DNA of 64,000 nt, taken from Thelonectria olida (lineage: Eukaryota; Ascomycota; Sordariomycetes; Hypocreales; Nectriaceae). The notes beneath the pieces were generated by a model. The model was not told the origin of the DNA, did not search any database, and saw nothing but the letters and a program-made list of their open reading frames with translations. How positions within the stretch are numbered: position 1 is the stretch's first letter; each line of letters begins with the position of its first letter. The translations under genes were made by a program, and so were the position numbers. Of this stretch, positions 46,506-57,472 are shown piece by piece. The stretch is taken from positions 310,001 to 374,000 of the forward strand of contig JAGPYM010000031.1 in the NCBI GenBank assembly GCA_020736575.1, given 5' to 3'.

Positions 46506-48437
46506 CTAAGCATAGGGCTCATGCTCGGCCAAAAACTCTGCAGGTACCTCACTGCTATCGTCATCTCCTTGCGTGTCTACGCCACGAGGACTAGGTGGTT
46601 CATGGTGTTCAGCATCGTGATCATGGTCCTCAATCTTGGAGACTAGGAGATCGGCGGGCACTTCGTTATCACTCTCACCGTGGTGGTCTTCGAAGAGATC
46701 GGCGGGCACTTCATTGTCGCTCTCGGCGTGGTGATCTTCGGTTTCGTGATTTTGGCTGTCCTTTTGGCTTTCGCGGACCGTCGAGTGGGATTCGTCGAGT
46801 AGCTGTGGTTCGTCGTCGGGGAGACCTATCGTGGACTTGAGAAGGGTATGAGCCTCTGCAAACGCTTCCAACTCAGCGCCAATGGCGCAGATGAGGAGGT
46901 TCCAATGTTTGTCCTCGGCGAAGTGCAGTCGTTCCTCCAGTTCGTTGACAACCGAGTCCATCGTGGCAACATGGTCTCGGATCGCATTTTGGGGGACAGC
47001 ACCTTCATCCTGGTTTTGAGACTGTTGCGCCGTTTTGAGAAGCCTTCTAAGATTTGACTCAAAGTCTGCGACGAGTTTTGTGACTTCTGACCACACGACG
47101 ATGCCCTCAGTCAGAGCCTCTCGGTCCTCGGATATTTGTTCCTTTCGGCGTTGCAAGATTGCAATCTCGCCTTCCCACCACGACCTTGCCATTTCTGCTG
47201 TACGACGCTCTGGTCTCAACTTCAAAAAGTCGAGGCCTCCGGGCAGCTCGATATCTTTCCCTGAGCCCCAACCAGGACTCTGCTGAAGGGCTTCCAAGTC
47301 CAAAGGCGTGATAGGGGGGCGCCGTAATAGGTCTCGAACCTCTGCATCTATATCTCTCCCTGCTGCCCTGTAACCGCTTAGCCCGGACTCGCGTCGGTTC
47401 TTGACGTCCTCGATTCTTTCCTTAACCCAGCGGCGGCGATTGCGCATCCCAACAAGCTTTTCCTCTAGAAGGCGAATCTCTTCGTTTAAAGACTGATGTT
47501 CAGTATCAAGCTCCCGCAGCTCACAGCCCAGGGGCTCTTGTTCGTCCTCTTCAAGTGCATGGAGCTCGGCATATATGTTGTCTTTCCTGGCAACCATCCT
47601 ATCGAGGTATGCAAGCGCGTCTTTCCTCTGCGTAAGCGCATTATCCAAGTGGGAATCTTCTTCTGCTTTGAGTTCTGATAGCGCAGCCATTGATCTTCGT
47701 AATCCAGCACGAGCCGACTGAAGACCGGCGGGCTTCTTAGATGCCGGTTGTCGCACAGGGATCACATTGCCATCCGGGGTAGATCGCGGCGGTACGTATA
47801 GGGAATTAGACATTCGGGACTTGGACGTTGCAGCCGAGTAAAACGTCGTCTCTCCACCATCACTATCTCGATCGAGGCTCCTCTCAGACGCAGCGTCTCC
47901 GCTACCGGCGAGCAAGCCTGACGCTTGCAAGTCAAGGAGCTGTTGAATGTCGCGCTCCAAGACCTTTTCCCTCCGCTGAAGACTCCTCCATGTTGAATCC
48001 GGGCGATAGTTGCCTTCCTGGGGTCTTTGGCTGATTAAACTACTCTCGAAGCCAAAGTGGCTTGCTGAGATCAGTCCGTTCCCGCCGAACCTATCGCTCC
48101 GGCTTGAGGGCAGCGACTGGCCAGAGCTCTGCTTGGTAATGTAGGCGGATGATGCGATTGGTGGTGGCGGCCCCGAGAAGATGGCTCTTGGGTGACCCGT
48201 AGCGGCCATCTTTTTCTCTATAGATGATGTCGGCGATGGGCGTCTTGGAGAAGGTTGCGCTGGCCTCCTAAGGCGTGGGCGAGGAGGGCGCAGGTCGGTG
48301 AGGGTATCGTCCGGCCGTGGATTGAGTTCATCGAGCGGGTATTCGCTGGGAGGACGAGCGGAGGAGGTGTGGAGGGGGAGAATTGGTAGTCGGTTTCGGG
48401 AACTCGATATGCGATCGAGGAGCGACGGCGACGTCAT
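46506..48437 (-). CDS. Atg28-like coiled-coil protein
   Basis: Single exon, 643 residues, ATG at 48437 (MTSPSLLDRISSSRNRLPIL). The N-terminal 150 residues are Pro/Ser/Arg-rich. A conserved block STWRSLQRREKVLERDIQ, followed by QLLDLQASGLLAGSGD, is the segment I associate with fungal Atg28 proteins. Two coiled-coil regions follow (about 255-350 and 430-540; e.g. LEEKLVGMRNRRRWVKERIE). The acidic C-terminus contains a tandem duplication of a 16-residue unit (HHAESDNEVPADLFED). Atg28 is needed for efficient pexophagy in Pichia, acting with the Atg17/Atg35 scaffold; a role in autophagy here is inferred. The alternative is an unrelated coiled-coil protein. Confidence 0.7.
   Translation of the reverse strand: MTSPSLLDRISSSRNRLPILPLHTSSARPPSEYPLDELNPRPDDTLTDLRPPRPRLRRPAQPSPRRPSPTSSIEKKMAATGHPRAIFSGPPPPIASSAYITKQSSGQSLPSSRSDRFGGNGLISASHFGFESSLISQRPQEGNYRPDSTWRSLQRREKVLERDIQQLLDLQASGLLAGSGDAASERSLDRDSDGGETTFYSAATSKSRMSNSLYVPPRSTPDGNVIPVRQPASKKPAGLQSARAGLRRSMAALSELKAEEDSHLDNALTQRKDALAYLDRMVARKDNIYAELHALEEDEQEPLGCELRELDTEHQSLNEEIRLLEEKLVGMRNRRRWVKERIEDVKNRRESGLSGYRAAGRDIDAEVRDLLRRPPITPLDLEALQQSPGWGSGKDIELPGGLDFLKLRPERRTAEMARSWWEGEIAILQRRKEQISEDREALTEGIVVWSEVTKLVADFESNLRRLLKTAQQSQNQDEGAVPQNAIRDHVATMDSVVNELEERLHFAEDKHWNLLICAIGAELEAFAEAHTLLKSTIGLPDDEPQLLDESHSTVRESQKDSQNHETEDHHAESDNEVPADLFEDHHGESDNEVPADLLVSKIEDHDHDAEHHEPPSPRGVDTQGDDDSSEVPAEFLAEHEPYA
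46647..46742 (-). repeat. 48-bp in-frame tandem duplication in the Atg28-like gene
   Basis: Two imperfect copies (46647-46694 and 46695-46742) differ at a few bases. Each codes for a 16-residue acidic unit containing SDNEVPADL. A third, partial echo (SSEVPAEFL) lies at the C-terminus. Confidence 0.8.
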
Positions 48438-49265
48438 GGTTTGTGAGGTGGAGCTTGGCTGCCGTTGATTCCAAGCCTGAGATAAGAAATTGAGGGCCTG
48501 CAGCCTGGATTAAATGCAAAGTAGCGATGCTCAAGGGCAGGCTCTTCTCGTTGGAGTGTCAGCTGGATTAATATATCTTGGGCAGAATGTCGAACCTTGA
48601 TGAAGAGAAGAGGTCACGTTCGCTGACGAACTTTGGCATGTGCAGGCAGCTTTAAGATTAGTGGGGCCGTCGGTGTGTCCTGGACGAACATTGAAGTTGC
48701 AGGCCATGAGATAAACTCGCAGACAAGAATAAATTCGGCATCTGAACAATGTCGGAAACAAAATTATATATTAAGTGAGTTCTTCGCCAATTTCTCTTTC
48801 AAAATTATTTTAATGTCCTTCAAGTCATCGTGTGTCTCGTGCCTCATGAGTGACTTACACTCGTTTACACTTGGATCAAATAACATGTTGCGCCTGACAC
48901 AGCCAGCCTCAAAACGGCCATTGTGGGAGGATGAAGAAGTGCACGCGCACGCATGTAGCGTCTCACCAATCAAGAGCGGACTGTAGATTCGCGCTCTTCA
49001 TCACTACCTCCAGTAGTAAGCGGAACTTGATCCTAGTTACATACCAACATACCTAGGAACGCGGACGTTCAGTTGTTCACACCGACCTCAATATCTCACC
49101 ATTATTATTATCACGCGTTTCCGAAACGAACCCGATATAAGCGTTGCCATCTTTACTCTTGACAAACCGGCCAGGCTTATTTATTGGCGACGCGCGCACT
49201 TGACAGCTCACTCACGAGTCACCAGGCAGCACGCCTTGACAGAGAGACAGCGGAAAGAAGCAAGG
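48438..49265. other. Intergenic, no feature seen
   Basis: Promoter side of the Atg28-like gene. A TACCTAGG half-palindrome lies near 49048. No gene seen. Confidence 0.4.
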
Positions 49266-49711
49266 TCATGACGTGATCCCAAGTCCATTCAATGCAATCT
49301 CCAAGGTGTCGAGCTCGGCCAAGACTTGTCACACTTCATCCATATCCGCGTACACCCAAGCTCTGATGTCTGATGTCTGCTCCGGTTCAAAATATCAGAA
49401 CTCATGGATCCCCTTTCCAAGCTCCAAGCGTTTCATTTTCTCTCGCACCCAGTCGTGGGTTATTCGTTGTTGGTTCTGTGCGACGGCAATACATGGGGAG
49501 TCTAGACACTCAGTCTTGACAACCTACCTTGGCTTGGGTCGGCTGAAGGAAACTTCCGCCACCTGTAATGCTCAGCCAGCAACCGTCAGTCGCAGTTCAA
49601 ACACATGCAAACTCCAAAATCCATCAAGGATGCGACCTCGGGGAGTCTTGCGGTTGCTCTAGAGCTTCCAGGAAAGTCACCCGGCAAGTTGGCGGTAGGA
49701 TCGCCTGGCAT
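49266..49711 (-). pseudogene. Decayed two-exon gene, unknown family
   Basis: An ATG at 49711 opens a 33-codon exon (MPGDPTANLPGDFPGSSRAT...) directly after an in-frame TAA. A plausible 50-nt intron (49612-49563, GTTTGC...TTACAG) joins in phase to VAEVSFSRPKPR. From there one frame stays protein-like to the end (CIAVAQNQQRITHDWVREKM, SDIRAWVYADMDEV, QVLAELDTLEIALNGLGITS, final TGA 49268-49266) but is cut by TAG after PKPR, TGA at 49397-49395 and TGA at 49331-49329. Each internal stop is one C-to-T change from CAG or CGA. I do not recognise the family. Chance reading is the alternative, but the coherence on both sides of each stop argues against it. Confidence 0.5.
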
Positions 49712-50952
49712 GGTTGAGCATTACAGAGTTTAGCTTCCATCTAGGAAGTTGGATTACTGATAATCCAGAGCATCAACAACGAAGAACGAGTCCAGCTTCC
49801 CTCTTGAAGCAGATCTCCCTTTGGGAGTGGGATTAGATGGTGGCCCAGTCTCTTAGGCGAGTGCGCCGTATTTATTGGAGCACAACTTGAATGAACAGAT
49901 ACACTGTCTTTCGTAGCTAATCAACTTGTGATGAACAAGCGGGCTAAAGGCTGTCTCTTACCTCCTGTAGAAGGTTAGTCGATACAGGGGCAAGCCAGTT
50001 CACCTGTCCAGATTCGACGGTCCGAAGACTCGAGCAAGGACGTGAATACAGTCTCCTTCATTTATGCCGGGTAGAAACCTGCCACCTCTGTAGCTAACTA
50101 GCTTCCTACCTACTTGGGCTCCTCCTCCAGCGTTATCATGTGGGCCTTTCACGTCGACTGATGATGTCTATTGAGTTCCAGTGGGATCTCCTATGTGCTG
50201 TGGTAAGGATGAGGTGAAGGCTTCATGTTGACTTCTCGAATCGGTAGGTATGTTCAGAATTCTGCGGTGCCAAGAATACATACGATGCTCAAAGAGCCAT
50301 TCGTATTAGTTCAGCTTTCCCACGATCCGATCCGTCCCACATCGACCAAAGCCACCCGGAGAGATTCTCACCACCGTCGCCGTGCTCCATTTTGACTCCA
50401 TTCTTTCTCCTCAAACGAGACATCTAGCCTAGTTTTTCTCCATCCTTTCAGCCACCGGCCACTTCAATTATCCCGGTTTCAATTCCTTCGTGATCTTCAC
50501 AGACCATCTTCTTTCCAGCAAACAGACCAGGTCAAACAAGATTGTACAGATGATGCCAGGATCTCGGGCGAGTCCGGGGCCCGGACTCCTCGGGCTGTCG
50601 GCAGTTCCACTTTGTTTCTCGGAGAGCGACCTCTATGCCAGGTCATCAGCGTGCACGACCACCAAAGGAGATTTAGGAGTTGATGATATCATGTTCTTTG
50701 GCTCGTGATTCCCTTCTTCTTTACGTGCAACACTACCCCGAATTCGTGGTGATGTTCAGCCGAGGGGAGATTAACCGCCCGCCGTTGCCGTATCATTTCC
50801 AATTTGAGGTGGGCTTCAATCGGACTATTACATGAGTCAATTGTGCGGTATGACTCTATTGATTCATGTTATTTTGGTATAAAGAGGCCAGCTTCTCTCC
50901 TCAAACATCGCAGTCTCTTAACACTCATCATTGGCTTCAGCATTAAAGCAAC
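49712..50952. other. Intergenic, no gene seen
   Basis: About 1.2 kb upstream of the metallo-beta-lactamase gene. It includes a CTACCTACTTGGG copy of the recurrent motif near 50106. No gene seen. Confidence 0.4.
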
Positions 50953-52017
50953 ATGGAGATTCCACCAGCCAAGAACGCAGTTACCGTACGCATTATCGAC
51001 ACCGCCACCCGCGTCAATGTGCCAAACATCTTCGCCGACAAGCCAGTTGAGGGCCACGACCGTCTCGAAGGTCCTGCGCTCTCCTTCCTAATCGAGCACC
51101 CGTCTGGCCGGCAGCTTCTCTTCGATCACAGTGTGCGCAAAGACTACAAAAGTTTGCCACCAGCCATCCTGCCATTCTTTGAAGAGGGCGAGGGAAAGCC
51201 ATCTGCCAAGGTCAACACCTCAAAGGATGTGCGCGATGTGCTCGAGGAGCACGGCGTGGATCCCAAAGGCATCGAGGCCATTGTCTGGAGCCACTGGCAT
51301 TGGGACCACACCGGCGACCCATCTCGATTTGACTCATCGACCGCATTGATCGTTGGGCCAGGCTTCTCCGAGGCCTTGCTCCCTGGATATCCGGCCAACC
51401 CCAAAGGTCTTATTCTCGAGTCTGACTACACTGGGAGAGAGCTAAAGGAACTGTCCTTCGAGGGGGACGATGTTGTCAAGATTGGTAATTTCGAGGCATT
51501 GGACTATTTTGGAGACGGGAGTTTCTACCTCCTCAATGGGCCAGGCCATACTGTTGGGCATCTTTGCGCTCTCGCTGCGACTACTCTGTCTCCGCCCTCT
51601 TACATCCTGATGGGAGCGGATGCTTGCCACCACTCAGGTCAAATGCGACCTTCCAAATGGCATCCTCTCCCATCGTCAATCGACCCCCATCCTCTTGACT
51701 CAAATGCTTCAATGCCCTGCCCGGGTTCGTTGTTCGAACATCTTCTCCCAGGCGGCAACAAAACGGCCCCGTTCTACGGTATAAGTCGAGGACTACTGCC
51801 ATTGCAAGACCCGGATCAGGCCGAGCAAACGCGTGGAAAACTGCAGGAAGCGGATGGAGAGGGCAATATTTTTGTAGTGATAGCCCATGACTCCCACCTC
51901 GAAGGGGCTGTTGACTTTTTTCCGCACGCAGCAAATGACTTTTTGGCGAAAAGGTGGCATGAGAAGACGAGGTGGTCGTTTTTGTCCGATTTTAAGAGCG
52001 GTCTTCAGCAAAGATAG
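50953..52017 (+). CDS. Metallo-beta-lactamase superfamily hydrolase
   Basis: Intronless, 354 residues, ATG at 50953. Zinc ligands are easy to see: H114-W-H116-W-D118-H119, then G-H199-T-V-G-H203 and D223 in GADACHH. The strand LSFLIEHPSGRQLLFDHSVRKDY and the block IEAIVWSHWHWDHTGD are typical of fungal proteins related to N-acyl homoserine lactonases and other ester or lactone hydrolases. There is no signal peptide, so it is probably cytosolic. The substrate is unknown. It stands alone between the decayed gene and a long intergenic stretch. Lack of introns is unusual in this window but not unusual for the family. Confidence 0.88.
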   Translation: MEIPPAKNAVTVRIIDTATRVNVPNIFADKPVEGHDRLEGPALSFLIEHPSGRQLLFDHSVRKDYKSLPPAILPFFEEGEGKPSAKVNTSKDVRDVLEEHGVDPKGIEAIVWSHWHWDHTGDPSRFDSSTALIVGPGFSEALLPGYPANPKGLILESDYTGRELKELSFEGDDVVKIGNFEALDYFGDGSFYLLNGPGHTVGHLCALAATTLSPPSYILMGADACHHSGQMRPSKWHPLPSSIDPHPLDSNASMPCPGSLFEHLLPGGNKTAPFYGISRGLLPLQDPDQAEQTRGKLQEADGEGNIFVVIAHDSHLEGAVDFFPHAANDFLAKRWHEKTRWSFLSDFKSGLQQR

Positions 52018-53540
52018 AAACAACCTCGAGCGTGTAGCTATTCTTACATATATAGCTCAGTGAATCTATCTCAGCTATTTGGTTTCCCCAGGTCATAATA
52101 TCGTGTGCTCACTTCCCAGATGCCACACATGAGTACGAAGTAGACAACCTAGCTCTAGGTACCTAACGGGTGAATTGCGAGAGCAGATACCCTAGACATT
52201 ACCCGATGGCTAAGTGTATTTCCTCATCCATGCACCTCCCGTCAGTTCGATTAGAATTGATCTTGGGAATGTATTAAAAAAGAAAACGAAAGCAATTATA
52301 TTCCTATCTGCAGTTGCCCAGCCGTTTAAATAGTAACAGTTGTGTCGATGTTCGTTGCTGAGGGCTGCCCCGAGTTATGAGCGGAGTCTCTCGAGTCTTT
52401 GCTGAAGTTCTTTGTCAACCTATGGACTCTCTTTTGACTCCAATGCTCCGCCTCCTTACCTTACAATTTCATATTTCATTTCATATCTATGTAGTAGCTC
52501 TACCGTCCCCAACGTGTTGCTTCAAGATCCAGTCTTCGCTCGGCACGGCGTTTGCTGTGCTAAGAGCATGTGCTGGAAGATACAATGATGGACTTTGATG
52601 ACTAATAATTGATGGAAGCGATCACCTGGAAGGTAACGCAGCTTCAATTGCTTCGAACAGGAAAAGAGAGCCGTCTTCAATACTACCTACAGGTAGGTAG
52701 TTAGACTATGGCGTTGACAAACTCCAGGAGGTATTTCGTAGATTCCTCCTGTTGAACCAGGGCAACGTTCGTCGACAAGACTTAGTCATCCATGGCTAAA
52801 ATACTCCGTCAGCTGCACCTGCGTCCTATGTACCGTGCCTGCTTCAACCTGCCTGCCTGAGGTGTTGATAGTTTGGCATTACGAACCCGACTTCAACAAC
52901 CATCCCATCTTCTTACTTCCCCCCCTCCCTCCCGTCCTCTTTTCCTCTCCCTTCCATTCTGAAGGCCTCACGCTACTACCCCAGACGCCCGCCATCGCAT
53001 TCCCCAGCGCGTCATTTGGGGTCCGGCGCCTGGTCTTCCTCTCCACGCCAACGCTTGAGCGCCCGCGTCAAATTCCCCGCTGACTTGACCGCTGGACTGA
53101 CGCACTTTCGACCACTGGACGGGCCCCCGGCAGCACGGGTAGCGCGCTAAGTGGCTCAAGGAGCCCAGCGCAAGTCCAGTGGCCTACGAAGACGGATAAT
53201 CTTGGTGGTCGTCTCTTGGGCGCGCAACAGGCCTACGCACCTTGCCCTCTCTCGATCTATCCATCGGCTGCCACCTCAGATCCACGTCCTTGTCCGTCAC
53301 CGTCACCGTCTTCGGTTTTCGACTCGACCTATTCGGACGGCCAACCCCCAATCTTCTCGCCCACACGCGCCCGCCCGCGACCAACGCCCACACCCCTCCC
53401 CCCCCGAGTCCCCTCCCTCAATCCAACAGAGCCCACCTCACTCCAGCCCAAACCCAAGCCCAAAGCCCAAAGCCCGCACCCTAGGCCCAGGTACGGAGTA
53501 CATTCGCACCAGACGCCCAAAACGAAACGAGTCAGCGAAA
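52018..53540. other. Intergenic, 5' region of the WD40 gene
   Basis: About 1.5 kb. It has recurrent-motif palindromes at 52156-52165 and 52683-52700 and a C/T-rich 5' UTR-like stretch at 52900-53540. The latter includes a frame continuous with the WD40 gene but lacking any ATG. Confidence 0.45.
52683..52700. repeat. Perfect inverted repeat of the CTACCTAC unit
   Basis: CTACCTAC, two bases, then GTAGGTAG: arms of eight bases with a two-base spacer. Same family as the block at 23434. Confidence 0.75.
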
Positions 53541-55644
53541 ATGAGCCAATCACAGCCCTTTCCCGCTTCGCTGCGTCAGACTGGTTCCGTCGCTGGCGCT
53601 GCTGTTCCTGCTGGCTCCTATTCTTCTAGCAGTTCGCTCCAGCAGCAACATCACGACGAACTGCACATGTCGTCGGATCCGATGTCTATGTCGCCCCAAG
53701 AGTACGACTATAGCTACGATTTCCCTCCCAAGATCAAGCTCGACGTACCATCTCACACCCTCTCGCTCGACGACTCTCCCCCCTCCTCCTCCACATCCTC
53801 CGTGCCCAACGTCCTCCAACCCGCTGGTGGACTGGCCGCTGCGAGATCCCCAGCCTCACCCAACACCTCCACGACGCCGACGTTGCTGCACCAGCCCCAA
53901 CCGCCTTCAGCCGCCTCATCATCGGCGTCGGCTGCCGCGTCTGCTCTGCCTTCGGCCCACCAACACTACCCGCATCAATCGCTGTCACAGCAACAGCACC
54001 CTTCGACATCCTACTCGTCGTCATCAAGGGCAATGTCGCACGGCTACTCCCGCTCCAGCCCAGCGGCTGCCTATGAAGGCCCCTCGGCACCTTCCAGCTA
54101 TCACGCCTACACGCCTACTACCCCCGGCGGTGCCTCACAGCTCATGTCTCCCTCCGATTCCTCAAAGTACAATGCCTCAGGGTCCCAGCGCACCATCTCA
54201 AACACCCCGCTTGGCCTGGCTGACATTCGGCCCCGCGCCGACTCGAGCATGTCCGATGGCACTCCTGGTGGTATAGCATATGATGCCTCAAACACTCAGC
54301 CTGGCACCAGTAACTATCTCGCCCCATGGGCTATTTATGCCTTTGATTGGTGCAAGTGGGCGCCCCAAGGTAACGGTGCTGGCAAGCTCGCCGTGGGAAG
54401 CTATCTCGAGGATGGTCACAATTATGTGCGTGTCTTGCCTCAAGACTTGGACGCCCTTTCTCCAAGTCCCTTACTAATAATGTTATCTAGATTCAAATCC
54501 TCGACAGCCATCTAAGCCCGACCCCTCAAGACGTGTACTCCCCGGGCTCCTCCAAGTACAACCTCGAGTTCACGAAAGTCGCAGAAGCGACACACTCCTA
54601 CCCCGTCACTCGCCTCTTGTGGGAGCCACCCTCCTCTCAAAAGCAATCCACTGATCTTCTCGCGACCTCGGGCGATCATTTGCGCCTCTGGTCGCTTCCC
54701 TCTGATACCCCTTCGACCGCAGGCAACACCATCACTCGACCCGGCCGTGAGAACCCCGTCACGAAGCTGACACCGTTGGCTCTACTCTCCAACTCCAAGA
54801 CGCCAGACCATACCGCGCCGCTCACTTCTCTTGACTGGAATACTGTGTCCCCCAGTCTCATTATCACGTCCAGTATTGACACGACTTGTACCATTTGGGA
54901 CATTCCTTCCTTGACCGCCAAGACTCAGCTCATTGCCCATGACAAGGAGGTCTATGATGTGCGCTTCTGCGCCAAGAGTACTGATGTTTTCGTCAGCTGT
55001 GGTCAGGATGGTAGCGTTCGAATGTTTGATCTCCGAAGTCTCGAGCACTCAACTATCATTTACGAGCCGAGTGGCAAGGAAGAGCGAGGTATGCGCCTAC
55101 GAATCGGGAGTGCCTTTGTGCTCCTGAAGTCGATGCTAAGCGTAGCTGCTAACCACTGATAGATCCCAATGGCGGTCGCATAAGCCCGACTCTGGCGCAA
55201 CAGACAATGTCGAACCCCCCGCCTCTGCTGCGACTAGCCACCTCTCCGCACGATACCCACCTGCTGGCTACTTTTGCCCAAGATTCTAATGTTATTCGCA
55301 TTCTCGATGTACGGCAACCTGGTACGGCCCTGGTTGAGCTTCGCGGTCATGGTGGATCTGTCAACTCTATTGAGTGGTCACCGTTGAGGCGAGGAACCTT
55401 GGCTTCTGGCGGAGATGATTGTCAGGTTCTTCTGTGGGATCTCGTCAACCCTCCCCAGCCCATGTCTGGCCCTCCCATGAACGGAGCTCCCCAGCAAGAC
55501 AAGCACCACAGCCCCGTGGCTAGCTGGCAGTGCGATTACGAGATCGGAAACCTCGGCTGGGTTCCTCACCTCCCCCACGCTGATCGTGGCGAATGGCTAG
55601 GCGTGAGTGCTGGTCGGGGAGTTTGGGGAACTCGGGTGATGTAA
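53541..55644 (+). CDS. WDR68/DCAF7-type WD40 repeat protein
   Basis: Three exons: 53541-54425, 54491-55088 and 55163-55644 (introns 65 and 74 nt, branches TTACTAAT and GCTAACC), about 654 residues. The first 255 residues are low complexity (Ser, Gln, Pro, Ala). The WD40 domain follows: APWAIYAFDWCKWAP, KLAVGSYLEDGHNYIQILDS, DLLATSGDHLRLWSLP, APLTSLDWNTVSPSLIITSS, IDTTCTIWDIPSLTAKTQLI, AHDKEVYDVRFC, GQDGSVRMFDLRSLEHSTII and GGDDCQVLLWDL. The run IDTTCTIWD..KTQLIAHDKEVYD is nearly diagnostic for WDR68/DCAF7, TTG1 and LWD1 proteins, which act as scaffolds for DYRK kinases and transcription factors. The N-terminal extension is absent from animal and plant relatives. Confidence 0.9.
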
Positions 55645-56306
55645 GGCAATAGAATTAATGGGTAGACTGATTTCTTCGCCGGTGTTGGACTTTGAATCAT
55701 GTAGAATCTGGCTGGTTGGGTCTGGTACAAACCATTGTGCGAAGCCCGGAGTTTGTAGGATTTTGGTTGTCAAGTCATGTCAGAGCGAGGACCCTGGATA
55801 CAAAAAGGAGGGAGAGGCGCGGCGGGGCGGAGAGTCTGGTTCGGCGTGGTAAGCGATGAGAATTGCAACGATTGGTTTCGACTATCACTAAGATGCTAGG
55901 CCTACGTCGGTTTGATTATGACAAGACTACGATAACGACGACGACGAGAGTGGCTACGATGCGACGAGTCAGTGGATTGATTGCGTGTTGCCAACTCAGC
56001 AAAGGAAGCCCAAGAGTCTGTCGTTGGGAAGCAGCCTGGGTCTTGATTCGAGGACAAGAGCCAACATTGGATAGAGAATGATGAACAAGGCTGAAGATGG
56101 ATGGCTCTGTTTCGTGACGGGCAATCTTGAAACCGGACTGTAAAACCAGACTGTGTCACCAAGCTACCTAGTCTAGCTCGACGTATATGATAGGGGCGGT
56201 TTCCGATAGTTCAGCAATCAAAGACTTGGTAGCTTGCGAATCAAGATGATCCTGCCTCGGTCTTTGTCCCCTTTCTTGAAGTCATCTGATCGAGTCTGAA
56301 AACTCG
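55645..56306. other. Intergenic between convergent genes
   Basis: About 0.66 kb with two 3' UTRs. A CTACCTAG copy of the recurrent motif lies near 56164. No gene seen. Confidence 0.4.
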
Positions 56307-57472
56307 TTAAAGTCGAGGCCCGGACGGTGTTGTCTGGTCATTGGCGATCTTGATGACCGCCTTTCCTGAGATCTTGCGGCTCCCTAGATCCTTGAGGGCT
56401 TGAGGCACACTTTCTAGGCCCGAATAGCAGTGTGAGACCGTTGGCCGAATGCGTCCACTGTCGATTAAAGGCTGAAGCTCGCACCAGATGCGTCTCTTCT
56501 CTTTGTGATCTCTGCGCAAAGACTCTCCGTATCTCTGTCCAGCGTATGGTTAGAGGACAATGCTTGTCCATATTTGGGCTGTAGGTGGAACTCACATATC
56601 CTGTCAGAGTCGCTTGCTTCAATAGCACCCGGTTCATGGCAATCTTCTCCATCTCACCTTTGCGACCTGCGAAGCCGACGACCAGCACACGTCCCCGGTG
56701 AGCCAAGCATTTCAGGCTGCGATCAACCAGGCCGACTGGGTCGAAAATAATGTCGACGCCTTTGCCATTTGTTGCTTGGAGGATTTGTTCCCACCAGTCC
56801 TTTTGTGAGTAGTCGACGCACAAATCAGCGCCGAGACTTTGAGCATATGCACACTTTCCCGGGGATCCAGCGGTTCCTAAGACGCGACAACCGAGAGCTA
56901 CGGCGACTTGAGTAGCCATGGCCCCGATGCCTCCCGCCGCAGAGTGCACGAGGACGGTCTCGCCGGCCTTGAGTCCACCGCGAAGAACCAGGGCCCCATA
57001 GGGGACGGGGAGAGTGGCGCCTAGCCCTGCGGCATCAACGAAGTCCCACGACGGAGGGATCTTCTGGAGAGAGTCAGAGTCCGCCGGGAGAGCGATGAAC
57101 TCAGCATAGGAGCCGGAATGGTCTCCGAAGACCCGGTCGCCGGGGTTGAATTGGGAGTTGGGTGGGGATGAGACGACGATGCCTGCGAATTCGAGGCCGA
57201 GAGTAAATGGTGGACGGACGAGAGTCTTGTTGTTTTGATGTAAGCCTTGTGCCTGTGAAGATGTTAGCTTCATGGGTCTAATGGCGAGTCAAGTGAGGTT
57301 GACTTGAGAGTCGTGGACTCGCGGTACTCACATAGAGGATATCGACATAATTGACTCCAGCTGCTACAACTCGAATGAGAATCTCATCAGTCTCTGGCTG
57401 TGGGATTGGTAATTCTGAGACGCCAAGTTCATTGAGAGAGTCGTAGAACCTGGGAACTGCGATTGCCTTCAT
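56307..57472 (-). CDS. Zeta-crystallin-type NADPH:quinone oxidoreductase (MDR)
   Basis: Three exons: 57472-57332, 57252-56596 and 56534-56307, with introns of 79 and 61 nt (branches GCTAAC and TCTAACC); 341 residues. The start MKAIAVPRFYDSLNELGV fits the family; no upstream ATG in frame. The GroES-like part has VVAAGVNYVDILY and PPFTLGLEFAGIV. The Rossmann part has LVHSAAGGIGAMATQVAVAL, the NAD(P)-binding glycine motif, and KGVDIIFDPVGL. The zinc-ligand Cys residues of alcohol dehydrogenases are missing, as in quinone oxidoreductases. The likely reaction is NADPH-dependent reduction of quinones or enones in the cytosol. It is divergent from SPT5. Confidence 0.92.

Noticed and set aside
53151..53540. 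N-terminal extension in frame with the WD40 gene
   Set aside because: The frame is open but has no ATG before 53541, so it is most likely 5' UTR.
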